Of a stretch of DNA of 64,000 bases, positions 22,009 to 33,061 are shown in pieces. Position 1 is the first letter of the stretch. Every line of letters starts with the position of its first letter. Made by a program: the position numbers and the translations under genes. Under the pieces are notes generated by a model. It was not told the DNA's origin. It did not search any database and worked only from the letters and a program-made list of their open reading frames with translations. This stretch comes from Golubevia sp. BC0850 (lineage: Eukaryota; Basidiomycota; Exobasidiomycetes; Golubeviales; Golubeviaceae), in assembly GCA_012976225.1 (NCBI GenBank), contig JAAVVG010000003.1, forward strand, positions 1 to 64,000, given 5' to 3'.

Positions 22009-23958
22009 ATGTTTCTCAGAAGTCATAGGCTCTCTAATCGGCCACCTCAACCATCCACTACTGAGGAGGAGAACCAGAGTTGGCCGCCAGCAAGAGCAGC
22101 TCCCTCAACGCTGAATCGAAGAAGATCGGAAAGAAGAGCTACTGGAGCCTACAACAGTCGAACTCTGGATCCAATCACATCCTATGGTGACTTTGAGAAC
22201 GATTCAGAAGGTCAAGAAGCAGAAGGATCATCTGGGAAAGTAGCTGGAGTAAGCCCTCCCAAACAAGCTGCTTCCTCTACCAACTGGAACGAGCCGAGGA
22301 CGGCAGGGACGACATCTGTCTTCAACTATCAGCCTCAGTATACAGTCAATGCTGGTTGGAGACCATCTCAAGAGGAGCAAGAAGAGAAAGAAGAACGTAC
22401 AGATCTCAAGACTGATCCTCGCAAGCAACCTCTTCGCAGACTTCTAGTTCAAACGAATGCAGTCTCTCCAACCCATCAACATCGAGGTTCAGAAATATCC
22501 ATATCGAGGTCTGTAGCTCAAGATGGATCTAGAGAGGTTCCAAGCCTGAACACACCATCAGTACGAAACTCTTCTTCTCTGACTTTACGTTCAGTGCTGG
22601 CTAATCAGAGGCCTGAATGGTTCGTCTCCAGTCTGGATAGTCCATTTTCGGAGGGAAAAACAAGAGTAGAAAGGTCTCCAGAGACGGGTAGAAGATCCGG
22701 ACAAGGAGTGGAGACTAGAAGCTCTGGCCCTAAACCGAAGAGAAGAGTTGTCTCGGCTCCCACTCGAAGTTTGCAAAGTCATACCACTTCAAACACCTCC
22801 AATCCTCAAGTTCAACCGACAAAGCTAGATTTCAGAGCTTCCCAACCTAGGCTCCTCTCAACTCTTTCAAGACATCAAGCCGCTGGGAGATCAGCCTCAG
22901 TGCCGAACGCCCAACCATCCTACGCCCCTCAGACTATTTCAAATGCAAAGCATGAACTAATAGTCTCAAGTTTTGCTATATCTCTAAGATCTCATCACCG
23001 GACTCGAAAGGGCGATTTGAGGATTCTCAAAGATGGCAGCGTCGTCTTTGGTCTATCTTCTACCAGCAGGCCGGACTCTTCTAAATCCATCGTTAGACTT
23101 TGGATTTCTCCTTCAGGTTTAAAGATTCGTAACATTTCAGCTCTGCCGTCAAGAGACCCGGATCCAGATTCAGATTTCTCATCTCCGTCGAAACTGTCCT
23201 CTATTCCACTACAATTCCTTCCTCAAGATCTGAAAGCAGCCTACCGACACTGCTCGAGGTGGTTGGATTCAATTCGTTCAAAGATTATCCTGGGAGTCTT
23301 TCAAGTTCCAAGTACAAGCACTGGTGAAATGTTGGTCTCGATGGAGGAAAAGTTCAACATTACTGTTATGGCAAATGGGAAAGAGCCAGATTTCGTGAGA
23401 TCAAGTCGAAGTGTTAACTCTGAATTCGATGGAAATTACCAGGAAGAGAGCAAGATTCAAGTTCTAAGAAGGAAGGGAATCGTGATCTTTGAGAAAAGAA
23501 CTATCAAATTGAACGGAGATGAAGGAAGCAAGAAAATTCTAGGAGATAGTGAATATTCTAGAAAGGTTCTTCCGTTGGTGGAAAGAGATTTCTCTCTTGC
23601 AAGCTCATCCTCCAACAGCAATCCTTCTTCTCTAAGTCTTTCTTCCTACGAGCTTAGCTGTCAATGCACGAGTCTCATTTTCAAGTCACTGGATGAGGTC
23701 GAAAGATCAGAGATCTTGAGTGCTTTAGGATGTGGGGTGATTGTCGACACTTTTTGGAAGGCTTGGGAGAGCGGGATTGGGAGGGGAATTGGAGTAGAGG
23801 CTGAGGAGCTGGATTATCAAGAAGGAGACAGTGTTGTTGAATTTGGAATTGAGGGGTTAGATGGTGAGATGGAGACTCCACCTGTCAGCAAAGAGAGGCA
23901 GAGAAGGCTGAAAAAATTGGAAAAGACATGGGCTCGAAGGAGCCTTGGAGCCGCTTAG
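22009..23958 (+). CDS. Plk4-type cryptic polo-box-like protein without a kinase domain
   Basis: A single exon of 649 residues from the first ATG of the frame. Residues 1 to about 300 are disordered, basic and Ser/Pro/Thr-rich, with no kinase signature (no glycine loop, HRD or DFG). From about residue 320 the sequence resembles the cryptic polo boxes of Plk4/SAK: ILKDGSVVFGL then IVRLWISPSGLKIRNIS (first box), LPQDLKAAYRHCSRWLDSIR (compare the Plk4 linker LPEKYWKKYQYAARFVQLVR), then a second beta-rich unit (EMLVSMEEKFNITVMANG, KIQVLRRKGIVIFEKRTIKL) and a helix YELSCQCTSLIFKSLDEVE (compare HRICLALESIISEEE). It ends in a basic coiled tail. The comparison is from memory, so the call is tentative. 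Function is unknown; a spindle-pole or scaffold role is speculation. Confidence 0.48.
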   Translation: MFLRSHRLSNRPPQPSTTEEENQSWPPARAAPSTLNRRRSERRATGAYNSRTLDPITSYGDFENDSEGQEAEGSSGKVAGVSPPKQAASSTNWNEPRTAGTTSVFNYQPQYTVNAGWRPSQEEQEEKEERTDLKTDPRKQPLRRLLVQTNAVSPTHQHRGSEISISRSVAQDGSREVPSLNTPSVRNSSSLTLRSVLANQRPEWFVSSLDSPFSEGKTRVERSPETGRRSGQGVETRSSGPKPKRRVVSAPTRSLQSHTTSNTSNPQVQPTKLDFRASQPRLLSTLSRHQAAGRSASVPNAQPSYAPQTISNAKHELIVSSFAISLRSHHRTRKGDLRILKDGSVVFGLSSTSRPDSSKSIVRLWISPSGLKIRNISALPSRDPDPDSDFSSPSKLSSIPLQFLPQDLKAAYRHCSRWLDSIRSKIILGVFQVPSTSTGEMLVSMEEKFNITVMANGKEPDFVRSSRSVNSEFDGNYQEESKIQVLRRKGIVIFEKRTIKLNGDEGSKKILGDSEYSRKVLPLVERDFSLASSSSNSNPSSLSLSSYELSCQCTSLIFKSLDEVERSEILSALGCGVIVDTFWKAWESGIGRGIGVEAEELDYQEGDSVVEFGIEGLDGEMETPPVSKERQRRLKKLEKTWARRSLGAA

Positions 23959-24098
23959 ACACAAGGCAGAGAAGATGAGAGGTGTAAATAACATTGAATG
24001 TTAGATGAATTAGTAATACAAGTCTGGTGATACAGTTCTTAGAGATCGAAGCCGAGTCTCGACCTGAAGTGGAAAGCGTGGTGGTTGTTGATCCTCAC
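23959..24098. terminator. convergent 3' region
   Basis: 140 bp between two tail-to-tail genes. AT-rich words such as gtgtaaataacattg after 23981 may be 3'-end signals. Confidence 0.3.
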
Positions 24099-27000
24099 TT
24101 AAAGGTTGATTTCTTGCCCGGCTTTCCTTTCAGGAGATAGTCCGTGATCTAGAACGTTTGATTCCGAGCTTGTGTCTAAAGCCGACTCCAATGAGATGCC
24201 GACCTGTTCCTCAAGACTTTCAAATTGTCCCAAATCGACGTCCTCCACGAGCCTTTCTTCAGATGGAGCGTCTTTGGTTCCGGCATCTTGAGAGGTGTCG
24301 ACAACCCTTAACTGGATTCCCTGATCATTGCCCCCTCTCTCGATCCATCCTTCTCTTCTGATTGCTTTCTTCTTGGCCTTGGCATCTTTCCTTAGTTTCC
24401 TCTCCCTATCTTCCCTCGCCTCCTTCTCAGCTTCCTCTAGATCCTTCCTTTTTCTTTCTTCCTCCTGGACTCTGTATCTTTCTCGTCTCGCTTCACCCTT
24501 TCCTTTGTAAGCGTGAATAACCCATTGGACCCAACTTCTGACTACAAGTCGTCCATTTGACGTCAGCCTATGATAAAGAAGTTCTAAATCTCTGAAAGTG
24601 AGGAAAGGTGGGGTTTCTAGGTTCAAGCTTGAAGTTGGAGATGGCTTCTCAAACTTTTGAAGAGCAGAGAGAGACGTTTCACTTGGAACCAAAGCTCCCA
24701 TGACCAGAGCTGGAGGAGGCTTGATCCTCTTTTCTCCTCTGTGACGATCAGTAGAAGTCGATTCGAGCTCAGTCGAGTCCACGTTCTTGGGTGGTGGATA
24801 CCTCTGAACAAACTTCTTCAGGGTCTCGAGAGCGTCTCTAATCCTGTCCAACTTGGTCAAAACTCTGATTCTAGCAGACCAGACCTCTCTAATTGTTTGA
24901 GAGTCTAAACCCCATTGTTTCCTAACTCTGGCATTCCACTTTTGTTCGTCAGCCAAGTTCTCCAAGAATCTGAAAGATTTGAAAGCTTCGAAACTGATGG
25001 TTTCAACTGATGATCTATTGACTGGATCTTTGATGGAAGCAGTCGAAGCTAGCTCTAGAGAGAGTAAATGAGTGTGACCAGTTCTAGGGACGTTGAATTG
25101 AGAAAATAAATCTTCAGAACTAGATGAAGATAGAATTGTTGATGTTAATGGAGTTGAGTTCCTCGACTCTTTTGGTAAAGAGAGATCTATACCGACGTTT
25201 GATGAGTGCCATTCTAATCTCTGAGAATGAGGCAAATGCTGAGAGTGGACTGACAGATAGGAATTGATGACTTGAGGAGTGATTCTGACATTTGACAAAG
25301 CTGCTTTGCCAAATCGATGCGTCGTTTCTGACTGAAGATCTGAAGCTGTTGGTTGATCAGCTACGATCTTGGCCATAAGACCTCGTACCTCTTTGATGAC
25401 TTCCGCAGAGGTTTGAGGAGTTGAGAAAGTGAAAGCAGCTACTGCATCATCAGCTGTCTCTGTATTTGAAGTTGAATCGACCTCCTGAGACGCGGTTTGA
25501 CTTGTTGCAAGAGCCTCTTGAACCAATCCTATACTTGACGTTGACTTGTTCTGTTCTAGAGAGGTCATGTCTTCGTTCTTGACTAGACCATCCGACTCCT
25601 CTCGGTCGTCCCGCATCTCTTCCTTCTCCTCAGTCCCTTTCTCCGCTTGCTCCTTCAACTTCATCTCACTTCTCTTCAACGGAGCTTTATAACTAGCGTA
25701 GCACTTGAAGATCCAAGATATCGTCTCCTCATCAGGTCTCTTGTCCGTCAGATCCAGCAAGCTTTCTTCATCCAAAAGACCTAATTCTATATTCATTTGA
25801 GCTTCTCCATCGTAAAGTGGCGAAGTTGCTCTGAGCATTTCAGCCAAAAGCCATCTCGCCCTATGAAGATCCTTTTCTCTGGCGCACCCTGCTATTAAAG
25901 CATTATAAGTGTTCCTATCCGGAGAAAATCGAAGATAAGTCGGTTCCTCTTCTTCATTTGAGAACTCTTCTTCTCCCCCATTTAATTTGGAAAGGTAATT
26001 TTGCTCCCTCTTGTAAATATCAGCACTGATTCTCTCTTCTTCTAGCATACACATTTCTCTAAACAATTTCCAAGCTTCTTCCAGATAATCTTTCCTCTTA
26101 GAACATGCTAAGATTAGAGCATTATAAATCTCGACATTAGATCTAACTCCATATCGTTCCTTCATCTCTCTGAAGAGGTCCAGGGCTCTTTCTGCATCTG
26201 GATGTCTTGGATTAGATCCTTGTTCTGCTGGAGGTAGATCTTCGACTTCGTTAGGTTGTGGAACTCCATTCGCACAAGCTCTCATCATGATTGAATAGAG
26301 AGGAGCGTCTGGAACCGAATGAGCCGACAATCTCATGTGATAGAAGAGGTTCCATGAAAGGGACTGGACTGACCGAGATGGGTTCTTGAGAAGAGAATTG
26401 ATTACTAGAGTGTAGGTTGCTATGCTTGCTGGAGTTGATGCATCTTCAAATGTAGTCAGGAGATTCAGAGCTGGAGTGAATTGATTGGATCGGATGTGAG
26501 ATTTGACTAGTGAGTGGACAGTGTGGCTTGAGGGAACAAGGCCAGCTGGAGGGAGGATGGAAGAAGTGCAAGGTTTAGCTGGGTACCGAAGAGAGAACAT
26601 GGGGACAAGCGATTGACCAGAAACATACTCACATTTCTCAAGGTAAGCAAGAGTTTCTTGACATCTCTCGACATCTCCTCTGTCGGCATAAGAATCCATG
26701 ACGTCGTCGAACAATTTGAGGTTAGGCTTGTAACCCGCTCTCTTCATCAGAGACAGAGTTCTGGCCAAATTGGCATCGTCTGCACTATGAGACTATGAGA
26801 GCATAGGGATGGAATGAGAGAGCGAGAGAGGAATGGAAAAGGGAAAGAGATGAGAAGAAGAGCGGCGAGTGAGAACCTCTTTCTTCTCCGATGCTCCTCT
26901 CCACTGGGCCTTCACCGGACCGGACTTCCTTCTTTCCGTTTAGTACTCACGAAAGAAACAGCTAGAGCAGTCCACTCTTGAGGAGTTGCGAATCCCATAG

Positions 27001-28189
27001 GCAGAGCTTCTCTCTCCTGTCCCTCCTCTTGAGTCCTCTCCACCGACACATCGCTGCCTCCCACTTTTCCAGCTTGAATCTCATTAGAGGAAATGATTCT
27101 TTCTAGCTCATTGAGTATGACTTGCGGATTTGAATCTGAAGGTTGATCCAGGAAAGAAGAGATTGGACCTGCATTTGGATCATCAGCCAAATCAAGCTGG
27201 TTCTCATTCCTTCCTTCCAACTCCATCCTTTCTAGATCTTTCTGCATAGCTTTGGGCACCTTTGGATTCTTTGAGTCTGTTTCTTTCTCTCCCAATCTCT
27301 CCATCTCCTGCTGGAAACTCTCACTTTGAACCACATCTTCTTTGTTCCTTATCAGTTCTTTCAGCCTTTGACTGATGCCCACTCTCTGCTGCTCTATTTC
27401 AGAAGCAATTCTCCCTTCTTCTGAAGTTCCGATTGAAGTTGAATCTGAGATAGATCGAAGGCGGTCTGAGAAGGTTTGAAGTCGAAGAGCTAGAAGTCGA
27501 GGTCTTGAGAGATGTTGGGAGGAAGAGGAGTAGGTTGGAGTAGAAGTGAAAAGTGTTTCTAAACTTGAAGAAGTAGAGCTTGATGGTGGAGGCAGATCTC
27601 TATCGAAATTGGATAACCCGTCTTCTGCAAAAGTGTTCTCAATCTGGCTTGCAGCAGAAAGTACCACCTCTTTCTTTTCCAACTTCTCGACCCCACTACC
27701 TCTGTCTAACATACCCCTAGCAATCGTATTCGCATTCTCTATCCTCCTCTTGAAAGCTTGATTGGCCATTCTCTTCTCTTCAGGAGTTGCTGCGTCAGGC
27801 AGCATTAGAGCTGCATGGATCTCATCCAAAGAAGCTTCATCTAGAGGTGGAAGATCTTTCTCTAAGTCGTCTGATTTAGTTCGTTTGTCTAGAATTGAAA
27901 GACGTTGTTCTAATAGGGAAAGCTCGGATCGTAAACTTCTTTCTTCTACTTTCCAATTTGGAAGACGTTTCTTGGATTTGGATTTTGTCGCTCGAGGGTT
28001 TCGGAAGGACGGCTTGTAGGAGGAAGGGCTGACGGTAGTTGAGAAGGAAGAGATTTGATTGATAGTCGAAGTTAGGATGAGACTAGGAGAGCACTTTGAG
28101 TTGGAAGTTGAGTAAGATGAGAGGTTCAGGTTGGAGGAGGACAGAATTCCTCTGGCTCTTCTACCAGCACCACTTCCAGCTCGAATCAT
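24099..28189 (-). CDS. large mitochondrial pentatricopeptide-repeat protein
   Basis: Three exons: 26951-28189, 26633-26792 and 24099-26545; 1,281 residues. The N-terminus (MIRAGSGAGRRARGILSS) is Arg/Ser-rich and lacks acidic residues, as in mitochondrial targeting peptides. PPR units appear from exon 2: LARTLSLMKRAGYKPNLKLF, YADRGDVERCQETLAYLEKS followed by GLVPSSHTVHSLVKSHIRSN, FREMKERYGVRSNVEIYNAL, LACSKRKDYLEEAWKLFREM, and DRNTYNALIAGCAREKDLH. The C-terminal region has a long charged coiled stretch (RYRVQEEERKRKDLEEAEK). Removing the second intron (26546-26632) restores a proper PPR helix pair that the unspliced frame breaks. PPR proteins bind mitochondrial RNA; the target here is unknown. 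Confidence 0.78.
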
Positions 28190-28464
28190 CTGGAAAAGGT
28201 TTGATTAGATTCACTTGAGCTGTTCGGAGTCTCGGCTTGAATCAGAATAGAGATTCAAGGAGAGTGGTGGTCAAGATTCGAGAGAGAAAGCCTGCCTGCA
28301 AAATCAAAAATCGCAAAGGCACGCCGAGGCTTCATCACTCGAGCAAATTTGCCACCACTGATTTTCACTAATCAAACTCCTCAGGACCACTGATCACAAA
28401 AGAGATAGCATTTCTGTATTCTACATCAAAACAAAGGTCGATAGGAAGGGAGAAGACAACGCTT
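28190..28464. other. intergenic between two minus-strand genes
   Basis: 275 bp holding the promoter of the PPR gene and the 3' end of the secreted-protein gene. Nothing else is seen. Confidence 0.35.
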
Positions 28465-29061
28465 TCAGACAAACTCGTAGGTCATGCCCTTAAGTAACCC
28501 AAATTGCTCATAGTTGTCGTCCAATTGTCTTATGGCGCCAACAGATAGATCGGAGTGATCCATGGCGCACGGTGGACACTCGTCACTTGCAACGGCTACC
28601 ACAGACTTCCCGTTCACTTGTACTGGAGAGGAATGGGGAGGGCCCAAGAGGAAAGTGGTGGGTTTGTCAACAAGGTGCCTGGCCTCCGTGAGAAAGTGAG
28701 AGTTCTTGAATATGGTTGATTTAGTACCTACCTTTAACTTTCTGTCCGCAGTGCTCTCCGTTGTTGTAGAGCTTGGTTGGGAGAGCCACCACCAAATCGT
28801 CATCACTGTGGGTTTTTTCACATGCACCAGCGTTCCCCCCTTGATACTGTCGTTGGATTCCAGAAAAAGAAAATGTCTTGTCAGTATTTCAGAGGGCGAG
28901 ATGCGAAGTGGACGGCGAACGCTTGTCTGACTTACAAAGAAGGTGACGCGAGGTCCGATGTATCGAGCAGAGAGTGTTTGGTTAGTTGGAGCCGCTTTAG
29001 CACTTAAAGAAAGAAGAGCAGAGCTGACTATAGCGACCGAAAGCTTAGAAAATGAAAGCAT
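28465..29061 (-). CDS. small secreted double-psi beta-barrel (RlpA/barwin-like) protein
   Basis: Three exons: 28936-29061, 28732-28846 and 28465-28622; 132 residues. A signal peptide is clear (MLSFSKLSVAIVSSALLSL, then SAKA and APTN). The mature part reads ARYIGPRVTFFYQGGNAGAC, then HSDDDLVVALPTKLYNNG, then EHCGQKVKV, then VNGKSVVAVASDECPPCAMD and HSDLSVGAIRQL. This is the pattern of fungal RlpA-like DPBB proteins: paired cysteines in GAC and HCG, the C-x-x-C before the DLS motif, and a terminal hydrophobic strand (GMTYEFV). Relatives include expansin-like, barwin-like and protease-inhibitor-like secreted proteins, some acting on cell walls. No carbohydrate-binding domain is attached. The unspliced frame reads a false Trp-rich segment. 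Confidence 0.78.
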   Translation of the reverse strand: MLSFSKLSVAIVSSALLSLSAKAAPTNQTLSARYIGPRVTFFVSQTSVRRPLRISPSEILTRHFLFLESNDSIKGGTLVHVKKPTVMTIWWWLSQPSSTTTESTADRKLKVGTKSTIFKNSHFLTEARHLVDKPTTFLLGPPHSSPVQVNGKSVVAVASDECPPCAMDHSDLSVGAIRQLDDNYEQFGLLKGMTYEFV

Positions 29062-30644
29062 CTTGACTGACGAAAGGGACTTTGACTTTTTCAGGGATGA
29101 GAAGAGAATCTAGAATGTCGTTCCAGACGAAAAGCGTTCCTGCGCTTGAAAGTTTGAGAAAGGTGAGAGAAAAAGGCAAAATGTAGTCGCAAGACTAGAG
29201 AAGGAAATTGAGAGAGGAAGACAATAAAAGTGAGGGGAGGACGTCTTATATGCGGTTTCGAGAGACTCAGTATAATGGGCGTCAATTCAGCCTACAAGGA
29301 GTTGGCGTAGGTTCAACGAGGTCGTGCTGGGTGAGAAGTCGCACTGAGCGATTCGCTAAGGCTTTTTTTTCTCTCGAGTTCAATGAGGTCTTCTCATGAT
29401 GATTTGAGAGATTGGTGGTGGAGAGTCAACAATCTCAGTGAGTAACCATCGAGACTAGCCCCCTCCCTTTCTTCGTATTCAACAGCCTATGTTTTGGTGA
29501 ATATAATGGGTCTTACACTGTAGAATCAGAACAAGATTCATTTCTATGATCAAGTCAGTGTTGATCTGTCCCAGAATACCTCCCATAAACCAAAGACCTG
29601 TTGCCAACAGAAAGGTCTAAAACTTGAGCCAAATATTGGTTAGCCTTCCTACTTTTATCCTTCCTTTTCATGATTATGAGTGAAAAGAAGCACAAGGCTT
29701 ATACTGTCAACTCTTTCTCCTTTGCTCTCAGTCGGCGACGCTTCAAAAGGGGAGATCTGCGACCGCTGAGTGGGTCTCCCACTTTCCTCGATGAAGATCT
29801 TCCGCAGCCTTCCAAGGAAAGGCTGGGTAGAGCTTGACCTCTTTTACCAAAGTCTCATCTGATGGGATGAAGGAGCGGGAGGTTGAAGATCGAGATAGAG
29901 ATGGAAAAGCAATTTGGTGGCGGAGGCAGAAGCAGGAGAGAAGCCTGATTTCCGAAGATGTAATGTGATATGAACAGAGAAAAGAAGTTCATAGATTCTT
30001 GAGAGATATCGATTCTGCTCTGGTCGAACCTTGAGATCAACTTGAGATAAAGTCTAAAAAGTGAGAAGGCCGTCTCCTCTCAAACTCATTTGTCTTTGGT
30101 TCAAGCTCGATTCATGTTCCAAATTGTATCCTCTACCATCAACTTCAACAAACGATTCTTTCCTTGATTCACTTTCCTTTTTGTGTTTTCGTCTAGCATC
30201 TAGATCACCATTCCATCTATGGTAAAGCTCCAATTTGTTCGATTTCTCTCCCTTCTCATCACCACCCTCGGTCTTCTCCTTCAAAGAATTCATGTTGAAT
30301 ATTGAATGACCATTCTCTCTCACTTCACGACCTAACGATGGTCAAGATTATATACAATGCGGGGCCGGTATCCTTAAACCGAGGTTCTCACTTTAGCAAT
30401 GTTATCATTTTATGAGACAAGAGATACCGCGACACAAGCTTTGGTAGACAGAGTTCTCGAGACTTTTGGAAGTATGGGACGTTTGAGTTTAGTCCATTAC
30501 TTCTAATCGAGACTTCTGATTCGAATGTCGCCTAGACCTAAAAAGAATCGGATCGATCGAGTTGGCCTCGTGTGCGAAGATCTGGCTTTGCTCTTCTCCT
30601 TCTTCTCCCAGACACGTAGACACTCCTCATCGATAATCTCAATC
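29062..30644. other. 1.6-kb stretch without a confident gene
   Basis: This gap is long for such a compact region. A minus-strand frame at 30054-30323 (89 residues, rich in Lys, Glu and Ser, no motif) is the only candidate and I do not call it. I see no transposon ends, tRNA or other RNA gene. The right end is upstream of the decayed F-box gene. Confidence 0.4.
29240..29256 (-). promoter_or_regulatory. possible TATA box of the secreted-protein gene
   Basis: On the minus strand the sequence reads CATATAAGACG about 185-190 nt upstream of the start codon at 29061. A TATA-type promoter would suit a regulated secreted-protein gene. This is motif recognition only. Confidence 0.28.
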
Positions 30645-32313
30645 ATGTCTACCAATCCAACCATCAACGACCTCAAAGAGTTCGAATCCGTCAAAGCCAA
30701 ATGCGACTTGGTAAGTGGAAGATCTGTTTCAATCGGGGATCAACTCCTTCCCTCCATCCGCATTGGGATGCATTGGATGGGCAATAGTTCCAGAAGCTTA
30801 GTTCTCATGACCTCCATCTTTGGATGAATTCCACTGAACTTGACTACTATTTCACTTCTCATTCTTCTTCACTTTGACCAGGCTCTCAAGCACGCTGAGG
30901 GTATCGAATCCATTCCCTTCCTTCTGGCTCGTTCGACCGCTCAAACTTCCCTGAACGAGATGGATGCTGCCCTTCTAGAGGTTCAAAAAGCTATTTCGAT
31001 CGATCCAGATAAGAATCCAAAAGTGAGTCTTTCATTCTCTTGGATTCTGACTAACCCTTGGGTTTGCCACTTTCCCCACACTCTCCTTGCTGACCACGCC
31101 CTTCTTCCTTCTTCTGATTCTATATCTCTTCCTTGTTCCTTAGTGTGACATCGCTCTTGGTCAGGTCTATCAAGCAATGACTGCCAAAGCTGTCCCAGAT
31201 GGAAAGGAGAAGTGCATTGGAAATGGGGATTCATTCCTTCTCAATCACCTCAACTCTTTGGAATCAGCAGCTGGAAAGGCCTTGAACCTGTCAAGAATCG
31301 ATCCTGGTAGAGATCCATCCTGCTTTCCAAAAGAGATCTTTCAAGAGATCCTCAACCTCTCCACCTCAAGCACCAAGATTCATTGCTCGAGAGTCAGCAA
31401 GGGATGGGAAAGCGAGCTTCAAGCCGAACCAAATGCTTTGGAGAGAACTCAAGATGATCGAAAGCAAGGAAGAGAAGCAAAAGTCCTGGTATTTGCCTCG
31501 TAGATTCACTTCTACCAAATTTGGTCTATCCACTGTCGAAACTTTCGCAAAGAACTCGATTGACGCTCTTCGTTCCGTTCAATTGGACTTTGAATTTTGG
31601 GAAGGTAGCAACTCCACGAATTCTTGGAAACTTTGGGAAACTCGGCAGACTCTCTCAAGAATTTGAGCTTCACCGGTCACATCGACAGCGCCAACGTCAC
31701 TTCTGACGCTATCTCATTGGCTAGAAAGTGCAAGAGTTTGGATAGTTTCGAATGCTGCGTCGAAGAATCTTTCTACCAACCAGATAGTCCACCAGGTGAT
31801 GGATCTGCTTGGGAGATCGACACTCAAGCCGGTGCTCAATTCTACGAGATGATTCCGTTCGACTATCTCAAATCCAACTCTTTCCCTTCCACCATCAAGC
31901 TAGCTAGCTCCAACCTGTCAGAGTTGCATCTCGAGAAGATGGATTTCTTTCAAGCAAGCCAGGTATGTAGAGATTAACATGACCAAGCTTCACGAAGGTA
32001 ATCAAGCTGCCGACCTCCCATTAAATCAAGCTGCAGTCGTCGAGTTGATGAAGATCAGTAAAGAGACCTTAAGATCTATACATATCTTCCAAAATTCTTT
32101 TCTCACTCGTAAATGGGGAAAGCTTTCAAAGACCTCTCTAATCCACCTTCCAAAGTTGAGAATCCTGCAGATCAAAACGACTGCATCTCGTCAATCATTC
32201 TACAGTGATGCCGAAAACCCAGCAAGAGTTCTGTTACTATTGTTGCTCCAAAGTTGAGACCCGACAAGTTTGAGGTTACCGATGGAAGTTTTGTTTTTAA
32301 AGAAAAGGTTTGA
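30645..32313 (+). pseudogene. decayed TPR / F-box / LRR gene (Dia2/Pof3-like layout)
   Basis: Exons 30645-30710, 30882-31022 and one from 31144 splice cleanly and encode a TPR-like helix array: KAKCDLALKHAEGIESIPF, LLARSTAQTSLNEMDAAL, AISIDPDKNPKCDIALGQVY. An F-box follows (CFPKEIFQEILNL, IHCSRVSKGWESELQ). TPR plus F-box plus leucine-rich repeats is the order in Dia2 and Pof3 SCF substrate receptors. After the F-box the reading frame shifts: MLWRELKMIES onward lies in frame +2 from about 31433, the next part (LGNSADSLKNLSFTGHIDSA) returns to frame +1 near 31620, a further shift occurs near 31960 before MTKLHEGNQAADLPL, and another near 32235 before TIVAPKLRPDKFEV. Neighbouring genes show no such damage, so decay is likelier than sequencing error. 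Confidence 0.65.
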
Positions 32314-32831
32314 GGGGATGAGGGAAGCCAAATTGAAGAGTCGACAAAGAAGAAACGCAAATGTGAAATGAAAGTGAGAAGAAGAAACGCTCTGCTGTAA
32401 TTCCCGATAATTGGCAAATCCAAACGATATCTGTTCGAATATCGACTGATTGTTTTGCAAAACGTCTGAATCAGCGAGTCAGCGAAGTGGGTACACCACT
32501 TTCTCGGAGAAAGAGGTCCAAACAACACCAAACTAGCGCCCCTCCAGACATTTTCGACCATCCTAGTGAAATTGAGACATCGACTGAAACTGAGTGTAAT
32601 AGAACAAGAAGAGGAGATGGCGGGTCGGAAGGTTAGCCTTTCCACTTAAGGTTCGCAGGCCCCAAATTGACTGTCTCTTCTCTTCGCTCGCGGAGCAAAT
32701 CTTCTTCCTTTCCCATCCAACCCTTCCACCTCCTCCCTCCCTCATCCTCATCCCTCCTTTCTTTGAGTTGATTATCTTCATTCAATAGTGTTGAATTGAG
32801 TCGATAGCGTCAGAAGTTCTGGATCTGAAGG
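32314..32831. other. no gene seen
   Basis: No frame on either strand here has a recognisable motif. The right part is upstream of a possible small gene. Confidence 0.35.
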
Positions 32832-33061
32832 GATGGCTGAACCACTTGATCTAACGAAAGGTGAGTCTTTTTTTCTTCAGCAATTCGCACAAAGTGAAGA
32901 GATGCGCTTCATCCCATCGCAAGTCATACCAGCCGACGGAAGATAGCAGAGGAAATGCACAAGGAGACTTTGGGAGAGACGGAGAGAAACTGAATCGTGA
33001 AGAAGGAACGAAGGACGAAGGACCAGGTAGAAGAGAGAAAAGAAAAAGAGGAAAAGCTTAA
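32832..33061 (+). CDS. possible small charged protein, two exons
   Basis: A good ATG context opens MAEPLDLTK and is followed at once by a GTGAGT donor at 32860. Using the AAG acceptor near 32946 gives a tail (DSRGNAQGDFGRDGEKLNRE) very rich in Lys, Arg and Glu that ends at 33061. The protein would have under 50 residues and matches no family I know. Other acceptors would give other short products. It may equally be the first exon of a gene I have not resolved. Confidence 0.25.

Noticed and set aside
30054-30323. Minus-strand 89-residue frame as a gene
   Set aside because: It is highly charged with no motif, signal or splice support; probably chance.
32860-32879. A 20-nt intron GTGAGT...TTCTTCAG in the small gene at 32832
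   Set aside because: It is too short to be spliced. A longer intron is used in the tentative model.
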